DNA of 23,938 bases, taken from Klebsormidium nitens. Taxonomy: Eukaryota; Streptophyta; Klebsormidiophyceae; Klebsormidiales; Klebsormidiaceae. Both the position numbers and the translations under genes were made by a program. Position 1 is the stretch's first letter. Each line of letters begins with the position of its first letter. Positions 10,106 to 20,423 of the stretch are shown in pieces. The stretch lies in contig DF237865.1 of the NCBI GenBank assembly GCA_000708835.1, forward strand, positions 1-23,938. Reading direction: 5' to 3'. The notes beneath the pieces were generated by a model, which saw nothing but the letters and a program-made list of their open reading frames with translations, was not told the DNA's origin and made no database searches.

Positions 10106-12300
10106 ATGGAGCCTGGGAGTGCGGGCTTGGAACAGCAGGAAGATGACTATGACAGTGCCGCTTACTTGGCTGAAGATGTGAAGAACCTTCCAGAAAGGCC
10201 AGTTCCTGCTGTCCAACGAAACTTCACGCAGTACTTTGCACTAGGTGAATTACAACACACTTCCCCATCCTGGTTTGGATTGGGGGAATCGCCAGAGAAG
10301 GGAATGCCTTCTGGTCTCCGTGCATTGATATGCTGGTGGGGACTTGAACATTTCACTATGGTCCTTCTTAGGAAAACACTTCAAGGATTTGGGGCATGAA
10401 GGGACCTTCTGCCTTGTTCCAAGCTGGAGACACTACTTGATATGTCTAATTTATGTTCTGACCAATGGGAGTAACTAAGCTGCCAGCTTCTTTCATGCAG
10501 ATGTAAATGGTATCCAAGGGCATGATCAATATATCTACAGGCATCCAAACGGGTAAGTATGACGATGCTCCAAACCTCTCATTAACCTGTTAACAATTAC
10601 ATGAAGAGCATTAGTTTTGATTCATAGCTGCTGCAATACTCCGAGCGCAAAGGACAAATCTGTAAGGTCTTAAAGTCAGACCCATGAATCAGGTGCGATG
10701 GAAAAGTCTCTCGACAAGTGCGCTAACAGTGTCACCGACCAATTTGCTCAATACATGTGCAGTCTATGCATCGTCGGGCTCGCACCGTCCCACCCTGCTT
10801 TGCAGCCGGGCCGGAATATTCAAAGAGTTGACTTCAACTTGAAGAAGGACGGGAAAGGCCATGAAGACATGAAAGGGAAGCTAAAACGGGTAAGAAGCTT
10901 GTTTGTCATCGGTGTTCCTGGCCCTACTCCGCGCGCGACTCTGATGTTCTTGAATATAAAGCTTTTGATGTCGTCGGGGACGCTCTGAATGCAGTAGCTG
11001 CGTTGACGGACTTATAATCAAGTCGAAGATTGGCGTCTGGTTCGTTGGTTCAGCTTACCCAGCGCACGAGCAGATGATTTGTTGCCTAATGGACCTGAAG
11101 GATGCCGTCCCCCTTCTACAGTCCTCCCACAGCAACAGCTTGAGAACTGTGTTGCTGCACGAAGCTCCAAATCGACCTGAACGCTCCTCGTGCCAAAACT
11201 CGAACCAGCCAGCATGCAATGTAATTCTGCCTCCTTGCAGAATGCTCAGCCTCTTCAAGCAAACTCGCATCTCTGCAAGGTGGTGATGGACGATGGCATG
11301 GTGTTCAACGTCCGGTGAGCTTGCTGTCCGTTGCTTCCTTCGGTCGAAACTTAAGGTAGGCAAGAAACGTTCTAATAACGAGGAAGTTTGATCGGAAAGC
11401 TCGACTGCATCTGAAGATCCAAGATTCTGTGCCGAATAGACCCGCCTGTTTCCAGATGATGATAAGACATTCTGGCCATGGTGGAATGTTTACGTGCGAC
11501 CTGCACTTCATCTTGCCAATATCTGCTTCAATTTCTTAGAAACAGTCCAGGTGCGCAATCGTTTGTTGAGACGCTGCTGAAACGCCGTGTTCTAGTAAGC
11601 TCTTCCGAACGAGTGGATGCATCTCGCGGGAAATAATTTCGCTAGCGGAACGTCTTGTGATCCTCCGTTTTTACATTCGAATATTAACGTTATTACTTGT
11701 TCTTTTCCAGGTACGGCTTGCAAGGGGTTCTGCTAGAAAAAAACTCTAGGTTGGCGGAAGATTCCAAGCTCTTGCAAGATAAGGTGCGTCTTTCTCAGGT
11801 CTCGGGACTGCCCTTTTTAGCGCAATCACTCGGTTGCGCTTCATATAGCATTCGAAGTCCACGGGGGAAAACTTGTGTATCTCGTGCCATAACTTCGACC
11901 TTGACGTCCAACACACATAAGAAGTCCAATGAAACCCCATTTGGAAAAGCGAAGCAGAAAAGTGGTGCTTTTCTTTCATTAGGGCCCTGCGTACCCCATA
12001 TTCTCTTCTTGGGACTTCTCCTGAGAGGTTTGTGTCCCAACTTGGATCCCGGCACTTCACCGATGACCAGTGTTACTTTGAAACTGCATCGAATCTGTGG
12101 GATTTCTTCAGTTTACACCTCTTACCGACCCTTCTCGAGAAAGCGAGGACGATCGCTCTCGAGTATCCTTGCAGGCCGCAACGGAGGGGTTTCTCGCCAT
12201 CCTTATGCCACGGCCGGAGGCATGGGTACAGACGGAAAAGAATCTTCTCAGCCTAGAACAGTATCTTCTTCAAAAAGGAAGCGTGGTGCCGAGCGGGTGA
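10106..12300 (+). CDS. ABITRAM: ABITRAM/FAM206 (Simiate) family protein, 6 exons
   Basis: Exons 10106-10244, 10501-10552, 10763-10889, 11241-11314, 11711-11783 and 12175-12300 join in phase to give 196 residues, close to the human protein's size. All introns are GT-AG, 210 to 396 bp long. Landmarks shared with the animal protein are YF near residues 43-44, LCIVGLAPSHPALQPG (65-80), GKLKR (102-106), HLCKV ahead of a DDG turn, a V-R-x-x-L-x-G segment, and TEGFLAILMPRP (158-169). The family has a lipoyl-carrier-like (glycine cleavage H-protein-like) fold. In mammals it is reported as a nuclear actin-binding transcription modulator; its plant or algal role is unknown to me. The residues before the conserved core (1-35) are acidic and variable. 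The start is the first ATG in the exon. No targeting signal is visible. Confidence 0.87.
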
Positions 12301-13520
12301 TTCGGTAGCCTAGTACAGCCGCATGGCCCTAGCTCCTGCAGGAGCATATCCTCGCTTGCCAAGAGGCCCTCCAGACTGCACGTCTCGATTCGTAAAAGCT
12401 AGCCAGAATGCCCTCCAAATCACAGGTCGTGGTTTTGCTTGAGAACTTGTATCAGGCTTGATGCACAATGAGCATCGCTTTAACCCATCTAAGTTGAGGT
12501 CATTTTGCATAAGGCCCCGCTAATGGTGCCAGTATTGCTGTCGGTCAATATAATGCTTTTCAATGAAAAATGAACGGATCTAGCATGTATCACAGAATTT
12601 CTAGCGGACGTTAGGCAGGATGTCTCGTGTTGCCGTGCTTCCGTTGGTTCCTCCAATAAGATAGTCTAGATTGTGTTTGCTATCAAAACATTTAGCTCCT
12701 CTTGTTTGATTTATACAAGAAATTAGGTGTACTTGGCCCATATCGGTCTCCGCAAAGAAAGTAATACCTAACTACCGTAGCCGAGTGCGTTGACTTCCCG
12801 GCGCGAACAAAATGCCAGCATGAGGGTTCGATCCGGCGGAATTGGGTTCCGCTGCTTATGTGTAAATGGAGCGGAACGGTTGAGCTGCAAACTTTAAACC
12901 GAGCTATGCGCGCGCAGACGTGCGATGCAGGCTTTGCAGCTCACAATCTTCGCCCAGCTAGAGGTTCGAGAGCAGCTGGTCGCCTCTGCATGGAGCCGAC
13001 TGCTCTTTATGCATGTGGTTGGATGTCCTTCTGCCTCTCTGCACAGTGCATCAATCAAAGCTGTATTTCTGGGGCATTCAGCAACAACACCATCGCAGCA
13101 ATGCCGATAGAACAAAATCACCTCTGAAAACCACGCTGCGTAGCTGCAGTTGCATATTTCCTGGAAGCTGGCAATTGAAGCTCATACTCCACTGCTGATC
13201 GCCACCATCAACAGGGCAGTCACCCATTTCGGCTGATGTGAGCAGCACATGCTTCTCCTTACAGCATTCCAGCCCGCCTCCCCATGTGAGACCAAGATAG
13301 GCTGACAAACTGCGCTCCTGGCAGGGTTGCTGTGTTGAATCCAGCTTCTTAGGGCCATACTTTAGTGCTTTCGCAGACTGCTTCCAGCACGTAAGCAGAA
13401 TCCAATCAAAAAACTTCTTCACATTCTTAGTCAGACTGTCCTAGAAAGTAAAAGTTGCGCCTCTGATGGAATTGAGCAGGACTCTGACTCAAAATCCTCC
13501 TGGAATTGAGAGCCTCAGCA
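12301..13520. other. Intergenic region between ABITRAM and the unknown gene
   Basis: No convincing exon. It should contain the 3' end of ABITRAM and the promoter and 5' leader of the next gene. A perfect 6-bp inverted repeat, GCGGAA/TTCCGC, lies at about 12836-12852 next to a T-loop-like word GGTTCGATCC (12825-12834); it does not fold as a tRNA. A 114-codon minus-strand frame at 13078-13422 resembles nothing I know. Confidence 0.35.
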
Positions 13521-15847
13521 ATGGAAAGGGAGCGGGCGTGGCTGGCCCGCTGCGCCCCCATCTTCATGCAGCCAGAGGTGGACGTCCGAAAGGGGAACGG
13601 GCTGGTCAAGCTCTTCTTCGAATTCCAACATGACGGCCAGGGGCGCCTGTGCTGTGACCTTGTTGTTGTCCTTGAGGTGACTTGAGTCCACCCTCAACGT
13701 TTCTATCATCAATCCTCCTTCTGAGAGTATCTCTTGAATTCATTGTTTACGTGAACATCTAGGGCAATCTCTGAGCGACTGGGGGATTTTAGCTCAGAAG
13801 TATCAAGGGATCTAAAGAAGAAACTCAAAAGGAACGTTTGAAGAGCTGAGATTGACGTTCGGAACTCTGCAGATGCAATTGGACGCTGTATTTGAAGTGT
13901 CCAAATGATTTGGAATTTTGGACTTCGCTTTGGTCCTCCAAAGTCTGTAGAGAACGATTGGCAACCAGCGTATGTTTTCCAGTGACCAGCAACTCGGAAT
14001 TCTTATAAGGGAGTCAGACATTGCCAACACTGCTTAGGGTGACCCCCAATGCTCTGTTAGTACTGCAGATCTTGAGACAGCTGTTCTGTTGCCGGCTGCT
14101 GGGACTGCATGACTCTATAGGAGGAAACCTTGAATACAGAAACATATTTGCGTGAGGACGAGAAATTGATACAGTGACATGAGGCAGAGATAGTTTTTTT
14201 GTTAGACGTTGTGTGACTGGTTCAAGACTCATGATGGAAGTTCTCCTGTCTGTTTTTTGCAGAGCGAGGAGAGCTACCCAAGATTCAATCTTGAAGCTCG
14301 CAACCCAATAGCAACGACCTTCTACCGGTCCTTCAACAAGCTCAAGTGAGCCCGGCGATCCAAGTTGTACACGAACTAATTCTCCTGTCTGACAAGTCAA
14401 TGTGCTGAAATCCTGGTGAAAATGGATAGTGAAAGGGCCTCACTAGACTCATCACCTGAATCTTCTCGTCAGCAGCTGAGGCTATCCGATGACACAGCTC
14501 GAGATAGCCTTCAGTTATCCTTTGCAGGTCGACATGAGCCTTTTGGAAGGAGACAAGTGGCAGTACTCGACAGGGACGTTTCTCTCCCGTTTATCAGAGG
14601 AGACAGTGCCTGTGGAAAGTATAGAGCTGCTTTGGAGTAGACTCATCGACTCGGCTTGGAGTTGTCCAACGATGAAATCAGAAACCGGGAAAATGAAGTA
14701 TCTAGGTAGCGCCTCAAAGGGTTACGTAATTCGGATCAAACATCAAAGAGAAGTGAGGTTTTAGTTCTTACCCCCAGGTTTGGCCGCACCGCAGACCTCA
14801 ACTACCTCACATTCAGGGGGGTAGATCTCCAGCCAGAGAGCCCCCTCCCGTGGGCCTCGATCTACAGCTTCGACCACAGTGGAGACCAGAGCCTGATGCA
14901 CGGCAACAAGGGAAGCTGCGGACCATGGTTCTCGCTTTTCTACCACTACAAGAAGGACGTGTCATATGGGGAGTGGCAAAGGAAAGGCGACCGGCCACTG
15001 GTTTACCTAAACACGCAGGTGGGTCGACGATGTTCATGTGTGAGCTTTTTCCTTGCGTTTGGGCCTTTTGGCATGACGAGATGAATGAAAGTAGCTCCTT
15101 GCCGAAGGGGTGAATATCGTAAAGTAAGCCGAGCCGCCGATTCTTTCCGGCCGCCTGGCTTTGAACGGGTTTAGGACGGGACTTGTAGACAGTTTCGAAA
15201 AGGAAGTTCGTTCCATTATCGTGATGTTAAAGTTGTTTCACAACGTACGAGGTAAGTGATCCGGTCCTAACCCGGTGCTTATGGGCGTCTCGACCTGAGT
15301 CGGCTTCTTGTCTTCAGAACCTTCAACCTGGAAGGTGTTGCACGAGCAGGGAAGAAAGGTCTGGGTTTCGTGTTCATCCCCTCTTCAGCCTCGCTGATCT
15401 CTTAGCCCTTTTCATTTACTTCTCGGCAATTCCAAACCTAGCCATGCGTGATTTCTGCAGAACCACATGATGGGCGAGGTTAATCGTAACCCGGATCTTC
15501 CACTGAAAGCGTGGGAGACGTACTTGCTCGGGGTGGGCTCCCAAGCGACCGCAGAGGCGTACGCCAGGCACCACGTGACCACCAAACCCCTCCTTTGGGC
15601 GCCGTTAACCCGGTGCTTAACCCCAAAAAACTTGGTGCTCGACGAGCGAGGAGAGCCGTGTAAGCGTCCCTGCTGCGCGGGGCAGCCTCCGGACGGTTTC
15701 CGGACGGTTTGGCAGACCGAGTTGGTTATGGACGTGCCTTTCGGGGCGAAATCGCCCGGCGGGGTTGCACGTGATGGGATTCTCGACAACGAACGGGGTA
15801 ACGGGATGAGGGGAGAAGGTCTGGGGTGGTTGAGAGAGAGGCGCTAA
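13521..15847 (+). CDS. Unrecognised protein, about 6 exons including a 19-nt microexon
   Basis: I do not recognise this family. The best model joins 13521-13676, 14263-14345, 14397-14415 (19 nt), 14528-14697, 14778-15018 and 15461-15847, for 351 residues. Coding signs are clear: exon 1 reads MERERAWLARCAPIF then a charged/aromatic stretch (VRKGNGLVKLFFEFQHDGQG); exon 2 ends FYRSFNKL; exon 4 contains LLEGDKWQYSTGTFLSRL; exon 5 has LTFRGVDLQ, SIYSFDHSGDQSLMHGNKG and GPWFSLFYHYKK; exon 6 opens NHMMGEVNRNPDLP. Exons 4-6 are rich in His, Tyr and Trp. There is no signal peptide or membrane segment, so it is probably a soluble globular protein. Uncertain points are the microexon, the exon 4 donor (GTATCT at 14698, or GTACTC at about 14572, both phase 2) and the end. 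After about residue 265 the sequence looks less protein-like and includes an 11-bp tandem repeat, so the true stop or a further intron may differ. Confidence 0.55.
14397..14415 (+). other. Candidate 19-nt microexon
   Basis: The preceding exon ends in phase 2 (..CTC AA) and the following exon is open only from phase 0, so 3n+1 coding bases are needed between them. This 19-nt segment lies between GACAAG and GTGAAA and encodes the second half of Asn, then QCAEIL. It satisfies both phases without a stop. The acceptor is preceded by a pyrimidine-rich CTAATTCTCCTGTCTGAC tract. Confidence 0.45.
15689..15710 (+). repeat. Perfect 11-bp tandem repeat in the last exon of the unknown gene
   Basis: CCGGACGGTTT occurs twice in tandem. 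The unit is not a multiple of three, so a slippage event here would shift the frame of the predicted C-terminus. Confidence 0.9.
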
Positions 15848-16887
15848 CGGAGAAGGTAACTAGAGTTGAAGGAAGCTCTGTCGGGGTTGGGAATCACCAA
15901 CTCGAAGCAAGGAGGAAGGGAAAGAGATTAGTTTGGCACGGGGGCTGGTGTTGAGCGAGTTGAGACAGTAGGATATATAGCGGACGGAAATGGGCGCACG
16001 AATGCAAAACCATCCAAGATTGTCTCTGAAATGGTTGTTTGGTAGTCGAGAACCGGACTGAGCGCCACGTCCTTGATCGAGCGCAGCACGAAAGAGAGCC
16101 GCTTGCCGGCTTAGCGTGGACACTTACATGAGCACGGATCAATAGCAGAAAGACTCGGCATAAGTTATTGGACTAGGTTAACGCTCTTAAGTCAATTGGC
16201 TCGAAACAACATGTTATTTTTATTTGACGTTTCAAATCGAGCAGACTCTATGTCGTGACTCGTTCCACCGTCCACGGTGTTGGCTGAACATACTCTTGAA
16301 CCATCTGCTAAGTTGGTGCGCGCGTCATGCAAGGACGTGCATGTGGAAAATTGTTTCGCTTAATCCGTGCGCTGCCGAAATTTCTATATAGGATCGATCG
16401 CTTTGGCGGCTGGCATGTGCATGATACCTGCATGGAGACGCGTGCACAATTGTATAACAGCTAGGGGCCCGGGGCCCTGAGTTGCTGGGATGCTGAGTCC
16501 TGATCTTCAAACGTATCATGCATGCATGGCTGCAAGGGAGCATGGGCCACAAATCATGACGGCAGATCACAAATATAAAGTCATATATTCAGCTAGCAAA
16601 GGTCGCGGCCCATCATTCAGCGTGTGTATCCGAACTCATGCACTCCCTTTTGTTGAATACCAAGACGCATGCAGCCAGATTGATGCAACTCGAAACGATG
16701 AGCAGGGTAGCGAAGACTTGACCCAGACTTGACTCCACGACTCTCTGCGTCTCGTTGTTAAAAGCCAAGCGCCAGCACTTGGCCATGAGGCTTTTATCTT
16801 AATCTGCTCGAATCTGCCAAGAAACGTATCTACTTCGAATCATGCGCTATGATACGATTGACTGTTGGAAACTCAACGGTCAAGCGG
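15848..16887. other. Convergent intergenic region between the unknown gene and the DUF2358 gene
   Basis: No supported gene. From about 16320 to 16700 the sequence is rich in short palindromes and CATGCATG-like words (16518-16527 and nearby), plus the GC block GGGCCCGGGGCCC at about 16465-16477. Minus-strand frames at 15860-16142 and 16325-16570 resemble no known protein. Confidence 0.35.
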
Positions 16888-19480
16888 TCAGGACGAAGCT
16901 CCTCCCGTGGGCGTGAAGCTGTCTAGGAGCGCTCTGAATGGAGATATCGTCCACTTTTCATCATGCAGCACGATGAGCCCGTCGTCGTCCATAGTGTACG
17001 TGGTCGAACCTGCAGGTTTGAGGATAAATCACGATTGGTCACGATTGGTCTGAAAACCGGATGGCCCATGGAAAGTCAGAAAGTTTAGAGTCTCTGAAAG
17101 GAGAATGGCACACAGACTGAAAGACCAGCATCGAGACTCGATGGTTTCTTGAAAAACCTTTTCAGACAAAATCTCGCGTTGACTTTTAGGAGGGTACTGA
17201 TTTGGCAGAAGCGATGCAAGAAGAAGGCGGCCTCAGATATGCTGCTTCGCAACGCCCCGTCTTTGCGCGGCTGCCACACCGCCGGATCGACGGAGTTTGA
17301 AGAACCAGAGTCTTTATGAGCACCTTCGATCCCCAGGGTTAAAACAAAATTTGTCACTTCTGGAAACCAATAACATCGATCTGGTTGCCAGTGGCCGGGG
17401 ATCCAAATCGAGTTTTTCTAGTCCATCGGATGAAGATAAGGAGAAGTCCAGCATGCAAAGACACGACAGGAATGATGGATAATAGACGTTAAGCTTGCCA
17501 TGGTTTGCTCACCCGACGTGCCAACTTTTGGCTTCCAGGGAAACTTGAGGTAGCCCTGTAGATCCCAGGTGGTTTCGACGGTCTTCGGACTAGTTACTCT
17601 GATCGATTTCAATTCTAAAGTCGAGAGTTTGGGGTCGAAGAGAAGCGCAACCGCCTGGAGGTACTTGTCAACGCCCGTTGTGTCATTGGTAGGGTCTTTG
17701 AACCTGAAGAAAAACGGGAAGCCCAACTTTACGTTGCAAAATTCGAACCGGATTTTGCGGTCAACTAAGACGAGCACGTGTAGGATGATTTCTGTTCCCG
17801 AAGCTGCTCGAAAGCGTGGCTCTGTCTTGCTAGACAGAGATATTTCCTGCGGACCCACGGATCGCCTTTTATGAAGAAGCATGCATAGAATTTAACGGAG
17901 TCGGAGGGACCATGAGGTCGAGAGCGATTTCAAGAGGTTGTGGCTGCTTCAGATAATCGAGCGGATGTTGACATCCTGCAACAAAGAACTTTCGCACAGT
18001 AGAACGAAAACGCATGGGAAACAATCGCCCCTGATTATGGGAAGGCCACTGGGGTCCACGTGTGGCACCCAAGAACATCATTCGTCCTTCATCTGTTGGA
18101 GATCAGACCGCTCAAAGACGCACGGCAGAATGTCGATTGAAGTGCAAGTGCTGGGTTGAAAGGGGGGAGTCAAAACCTCAAATTGGTCACCTGCAGTTGT
18201 CATTGTAGATCTGCCGCGTGAGGTCCCCGGTCACAAAGTACTGGCCGACAAGCATGTCCCGCTCAATGATATCCTGCAAACACATTTGACAGCCACAGGA
18301 AGTGTTGGCCGCTAACCAGGTTGGTTATAAGACTGGAGCTCAGGCATTTGGACAGATAACCGGGCTTTAAACTTGTTCGGGGCTGGTAATACCGCCTGAT
18401 CCTGGTAGGACATTGAACCAGATTGTAACCAGCTCATAAGCAGCCCGTAACCACCCATGATTAAGGGCCCAAATCTCCTGTGAGCCCCAACTACCGGTAA
18501 GATACGTGTACTAAAGCGATGATTCTCAATGCAGTAGCAATGTCTCAGGTCAGCAGCCTTTAGCCTTTTGCCTGGCTGAAATCGGGGGGTCTGCAGTGAT
18601 TCCAAAGCTCCAAAAGTGCACACTCGGAACTCTTCGTCACAGATATGCAGGTTCGGACCACCATCTCGAGTAAAGAACCTGGTGAAGCATCCAACACTAG
18701 ACTTGGTGAAGACATGGTTGTTCTAATTGCCAAGAACACTGGCTCTGGTCTAGAAAGAGGGTTGTTACAATTAAACTCAATTATTTCGCAGCAGATCTTG
18801 CCGTTGACCCTTGGGGAAAAAGAGCGACTAACCGAAAGCCCGCAAGACTCGCCTGGGAGAAGGGCTCCTCATACTCAACTAACCAGACATTGTCATCAGT
18901 GCGACTTGCCTTGTGGCTTTGACCAGGATATGGTTTGGGACACTCTCAAAAGGCCTTCTACTGAATGCTACTTTCCCATGAAAACAGCGGCAGCACTTCT
19001 TGATGTGCCCACCTTGATCTCTTCAATTGACAGGTTTGTACGCTTCTCATCTGTGGCTGCCGTGGCGCCTTTCGCGCAGCTAATGCAGATTGCCAATGCA
19101 GCCAACCCTGACAGCATTGAGCGCTTAGTTACATATGAAGGAGACGTGTCTGCAAGCGGCTGAGGCACAGTAGCAACCGTCTCGTGCGCTCCTTTGGAAG
19201 AGGCTTTGATTACTGACCGCTGCCTCGTCCTCTGTTTGTAAGACTGATACACGAAGCACGCCAGACTCAGAATGCAGTCCCGATTTGGTCCTAAACTTCT
19301 CTGTTGTCTAAGGAAGGGTTGATTGGGTGTTGACCGCAGACAGTGCGCTGCGGAAGCCTGTTCCTTGCACCCGGTGGTTCCTACATTCGTGAAAGCGGTG
19401 CTGCCACAGCGCAGATGATTGGCAGCTATGGTAGCTGAGGAGGAGCCCGTTGACGACCACAGCTGCATTGCTGGCGCCAT
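16888..19480 (-). CDS. DUF2358/NTF2-like protein, probable thylakoid-lumen targeted, 4 exons
   Basis: Exons 19480-19013, 18273-18191, 17703-17513 and 17009-16888 join in phase to encode 287 residues; all introns are GT-AG. Residues 1 to about 145 look like a bipartite leader: a long Ser/Thr/Arg-rich stretch, then KRSMLSGLAALAICISCAKG, a hydrophobic core ending at an A-x-A-type site (GATAA, about 138-142). This pattern suggests import into the plastid and transfer to the thylakoid lumen. The mature part begins LSIEEIKDIIERD and carries the block GQYFVTGDLTRQIYNDNCRF (166-185), KDPTND, then GVDKYLQAVALLFDP, TWDLQGYLKFPWKPKV (about 229-244) and STTYTMDDDGLIV, ending near W267. This order is typical of the DUF2358 family of cyanobacteria and plants, with an NTF2/SnoaL-like fold. 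Its biochemical role is not established and no catalytic residues can be assigned. The gene diverges from the GNAT gene. Confidence 0.87.
17031..17050. repeat. 10-bp tandem duplication in DUF2358 intron 3
   Basis: ACGATTGGTC occurs twice in direct tandem, about 20 bp upstream of the last exon's acceptor on the minus strand. It may overlap the branch-point region of that intron. Confidence 0.9.
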
Positions 19481-19728
19481 TGCGGAATTTTTACGGAATC
19501 AGCAACTCAGCAGAGCAACACGGTACAGATTTTGATTTGGAACGAAGTGGAGAAAATATCCCAAAAGTTCCCAAATGAGGAGCAAACCCTAATAAAGCTG
19601 TACCAGAAAGCCGCGAAGCCCAGAAATGTGGCAAGCGAACTTGAAGGTAACACTCATAGCACCACTGCAGCAGCGTTACCAAACAACGCCACCTGGAGGG
19701 TCTGCTGCAGATGCAATTTGCCAAAAGA

Positions 19729-19767
19729 GGAATGCTGGAATGCTGGAAGCTGGAATGCTGGAATGCT
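19729..19767. repeat. Short tandem repeat of GGAATGCT
   Basis: Five units of 8, 8, 7, 8 and 8 bp follow one another, the middle one being GGAAGCT. This is minisatellite-like and has no evident function. Confidence 0.9.
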
Positions 19768-20263
19768 AGTAGTAGTACTATTGCTAGTTCTGTCAATCAC
19801 TAGCCATGCAGGCGCAACATTTGTGGGGCGCAGGGAGGATTATTGAGTCAGGACCAGGCCCTACACAGGGCTGAATCGCGAGGTTGCTTCTGGCAAAGGA
19901 TCAGTCGGTGGAAGGGAAGGACAATAAGCCCCCATCTCATGAACAGCATGCGCTACCGTACTGAGCTGAAATGCTGATTCCTTCTTGATCTCACCGCTGT
20001 GTCCACGCAATTTGTGTAAAAAAAGCATTGGCAGGTCTTATCGAGAGCAAGATAAGTAGTGGTTGTCCTGGCGATTATTGCGTTGTTGAAGTCGTGAGAG
20101 CGTCAGAGTAGGCTAAAATCTTTGACGAATGCAGGTTGCAACGGGGATTTGCACTGCCTTCACCAGTACAGCGCGCGCCAGGCCGAAAGGCAAAAGTCTA
20201 CAAATGCACGCTCAGTGCTTGATGACAGGTGGTGGTTCACTGAGTAGAAACCACTAAAAAGTA

Positions 20264-20297
20264 CCAGTGATCAGGAGACTCCAGTGATCAGGAGACT
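20264..20297. repeat. 17-bp perfect tandem duplication upstream of GNAT
   Basis: CCAGTGATCAGGAGACT is present twice in tandem, about 130-160 bp before the GNAT start codon. It looks like a recent duplication in the presumed promoter or leader. Confidence 0.92.
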
Positions 20298-20423
20298 ATG
20301 TAACTGTGCGCTTTCAGGACACTTCTTGTCAAGGAGAATAGTGCCAGCTCCTGTAAGACTGTACTTCAGCCCTGTTCCATCCTGACCTATCTGCTTTTAG
20401 ATAAAGCTCGAGAATGCAGTGCG

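Larger units (their letters stand above)
19481..20423. other. Divergent region between the DUF2358 and GNAT genes
   Basis: This 943-bp interval should hold both promoters and the GNAT leader. Open frames such as 19532-19846 resemble no family. A plausible acceptor, CTGCTTTTAG, ends at 20400. The frame of the GNAT start stays open back through it, so a 5' intron or an upstream coding exon with a transit peptide is possible. Confidence 0.4.

Noticed and set aside
11697-12308. 203-codon plus-strand open frame covering ABITRAM introns
   Set aside because: It overlaps exons 5 and 6 in other frames. The spliced exons match the ABITRAM family, while this frame matches nothing.
12771-12852. tRNA-like segment with A-box-like TAGCCGAGTGCG and T-loop-like GGTTCGATCC
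   Set aside because: The T stem (GAGGG against CGGCG) and the acceptor stem do not pair, and no anticodon arm is evident. At most it is a decayed tRNA-derived SINE head.
13078-13422. 114-codon minus-strand open frame upstream of the unknown gene
   Set aside because: No recognisable motif. It overlaps the presumed promoter and leader of the plus-strand gene and its first codon is not ATG.
15860-16142. Minus-strand open frames downstream of the unknown gene
   Set aside because: Low-complexity, unfamiliar translations with no start or splice support. Treated as non-coding.
18312-18623. 103-codon minus-strand open frame within DUF2358 intron 1
   Set aside because: The flanking exons join in phase without it (EEIK to DIIERD), so including it would break a well-supported protein.
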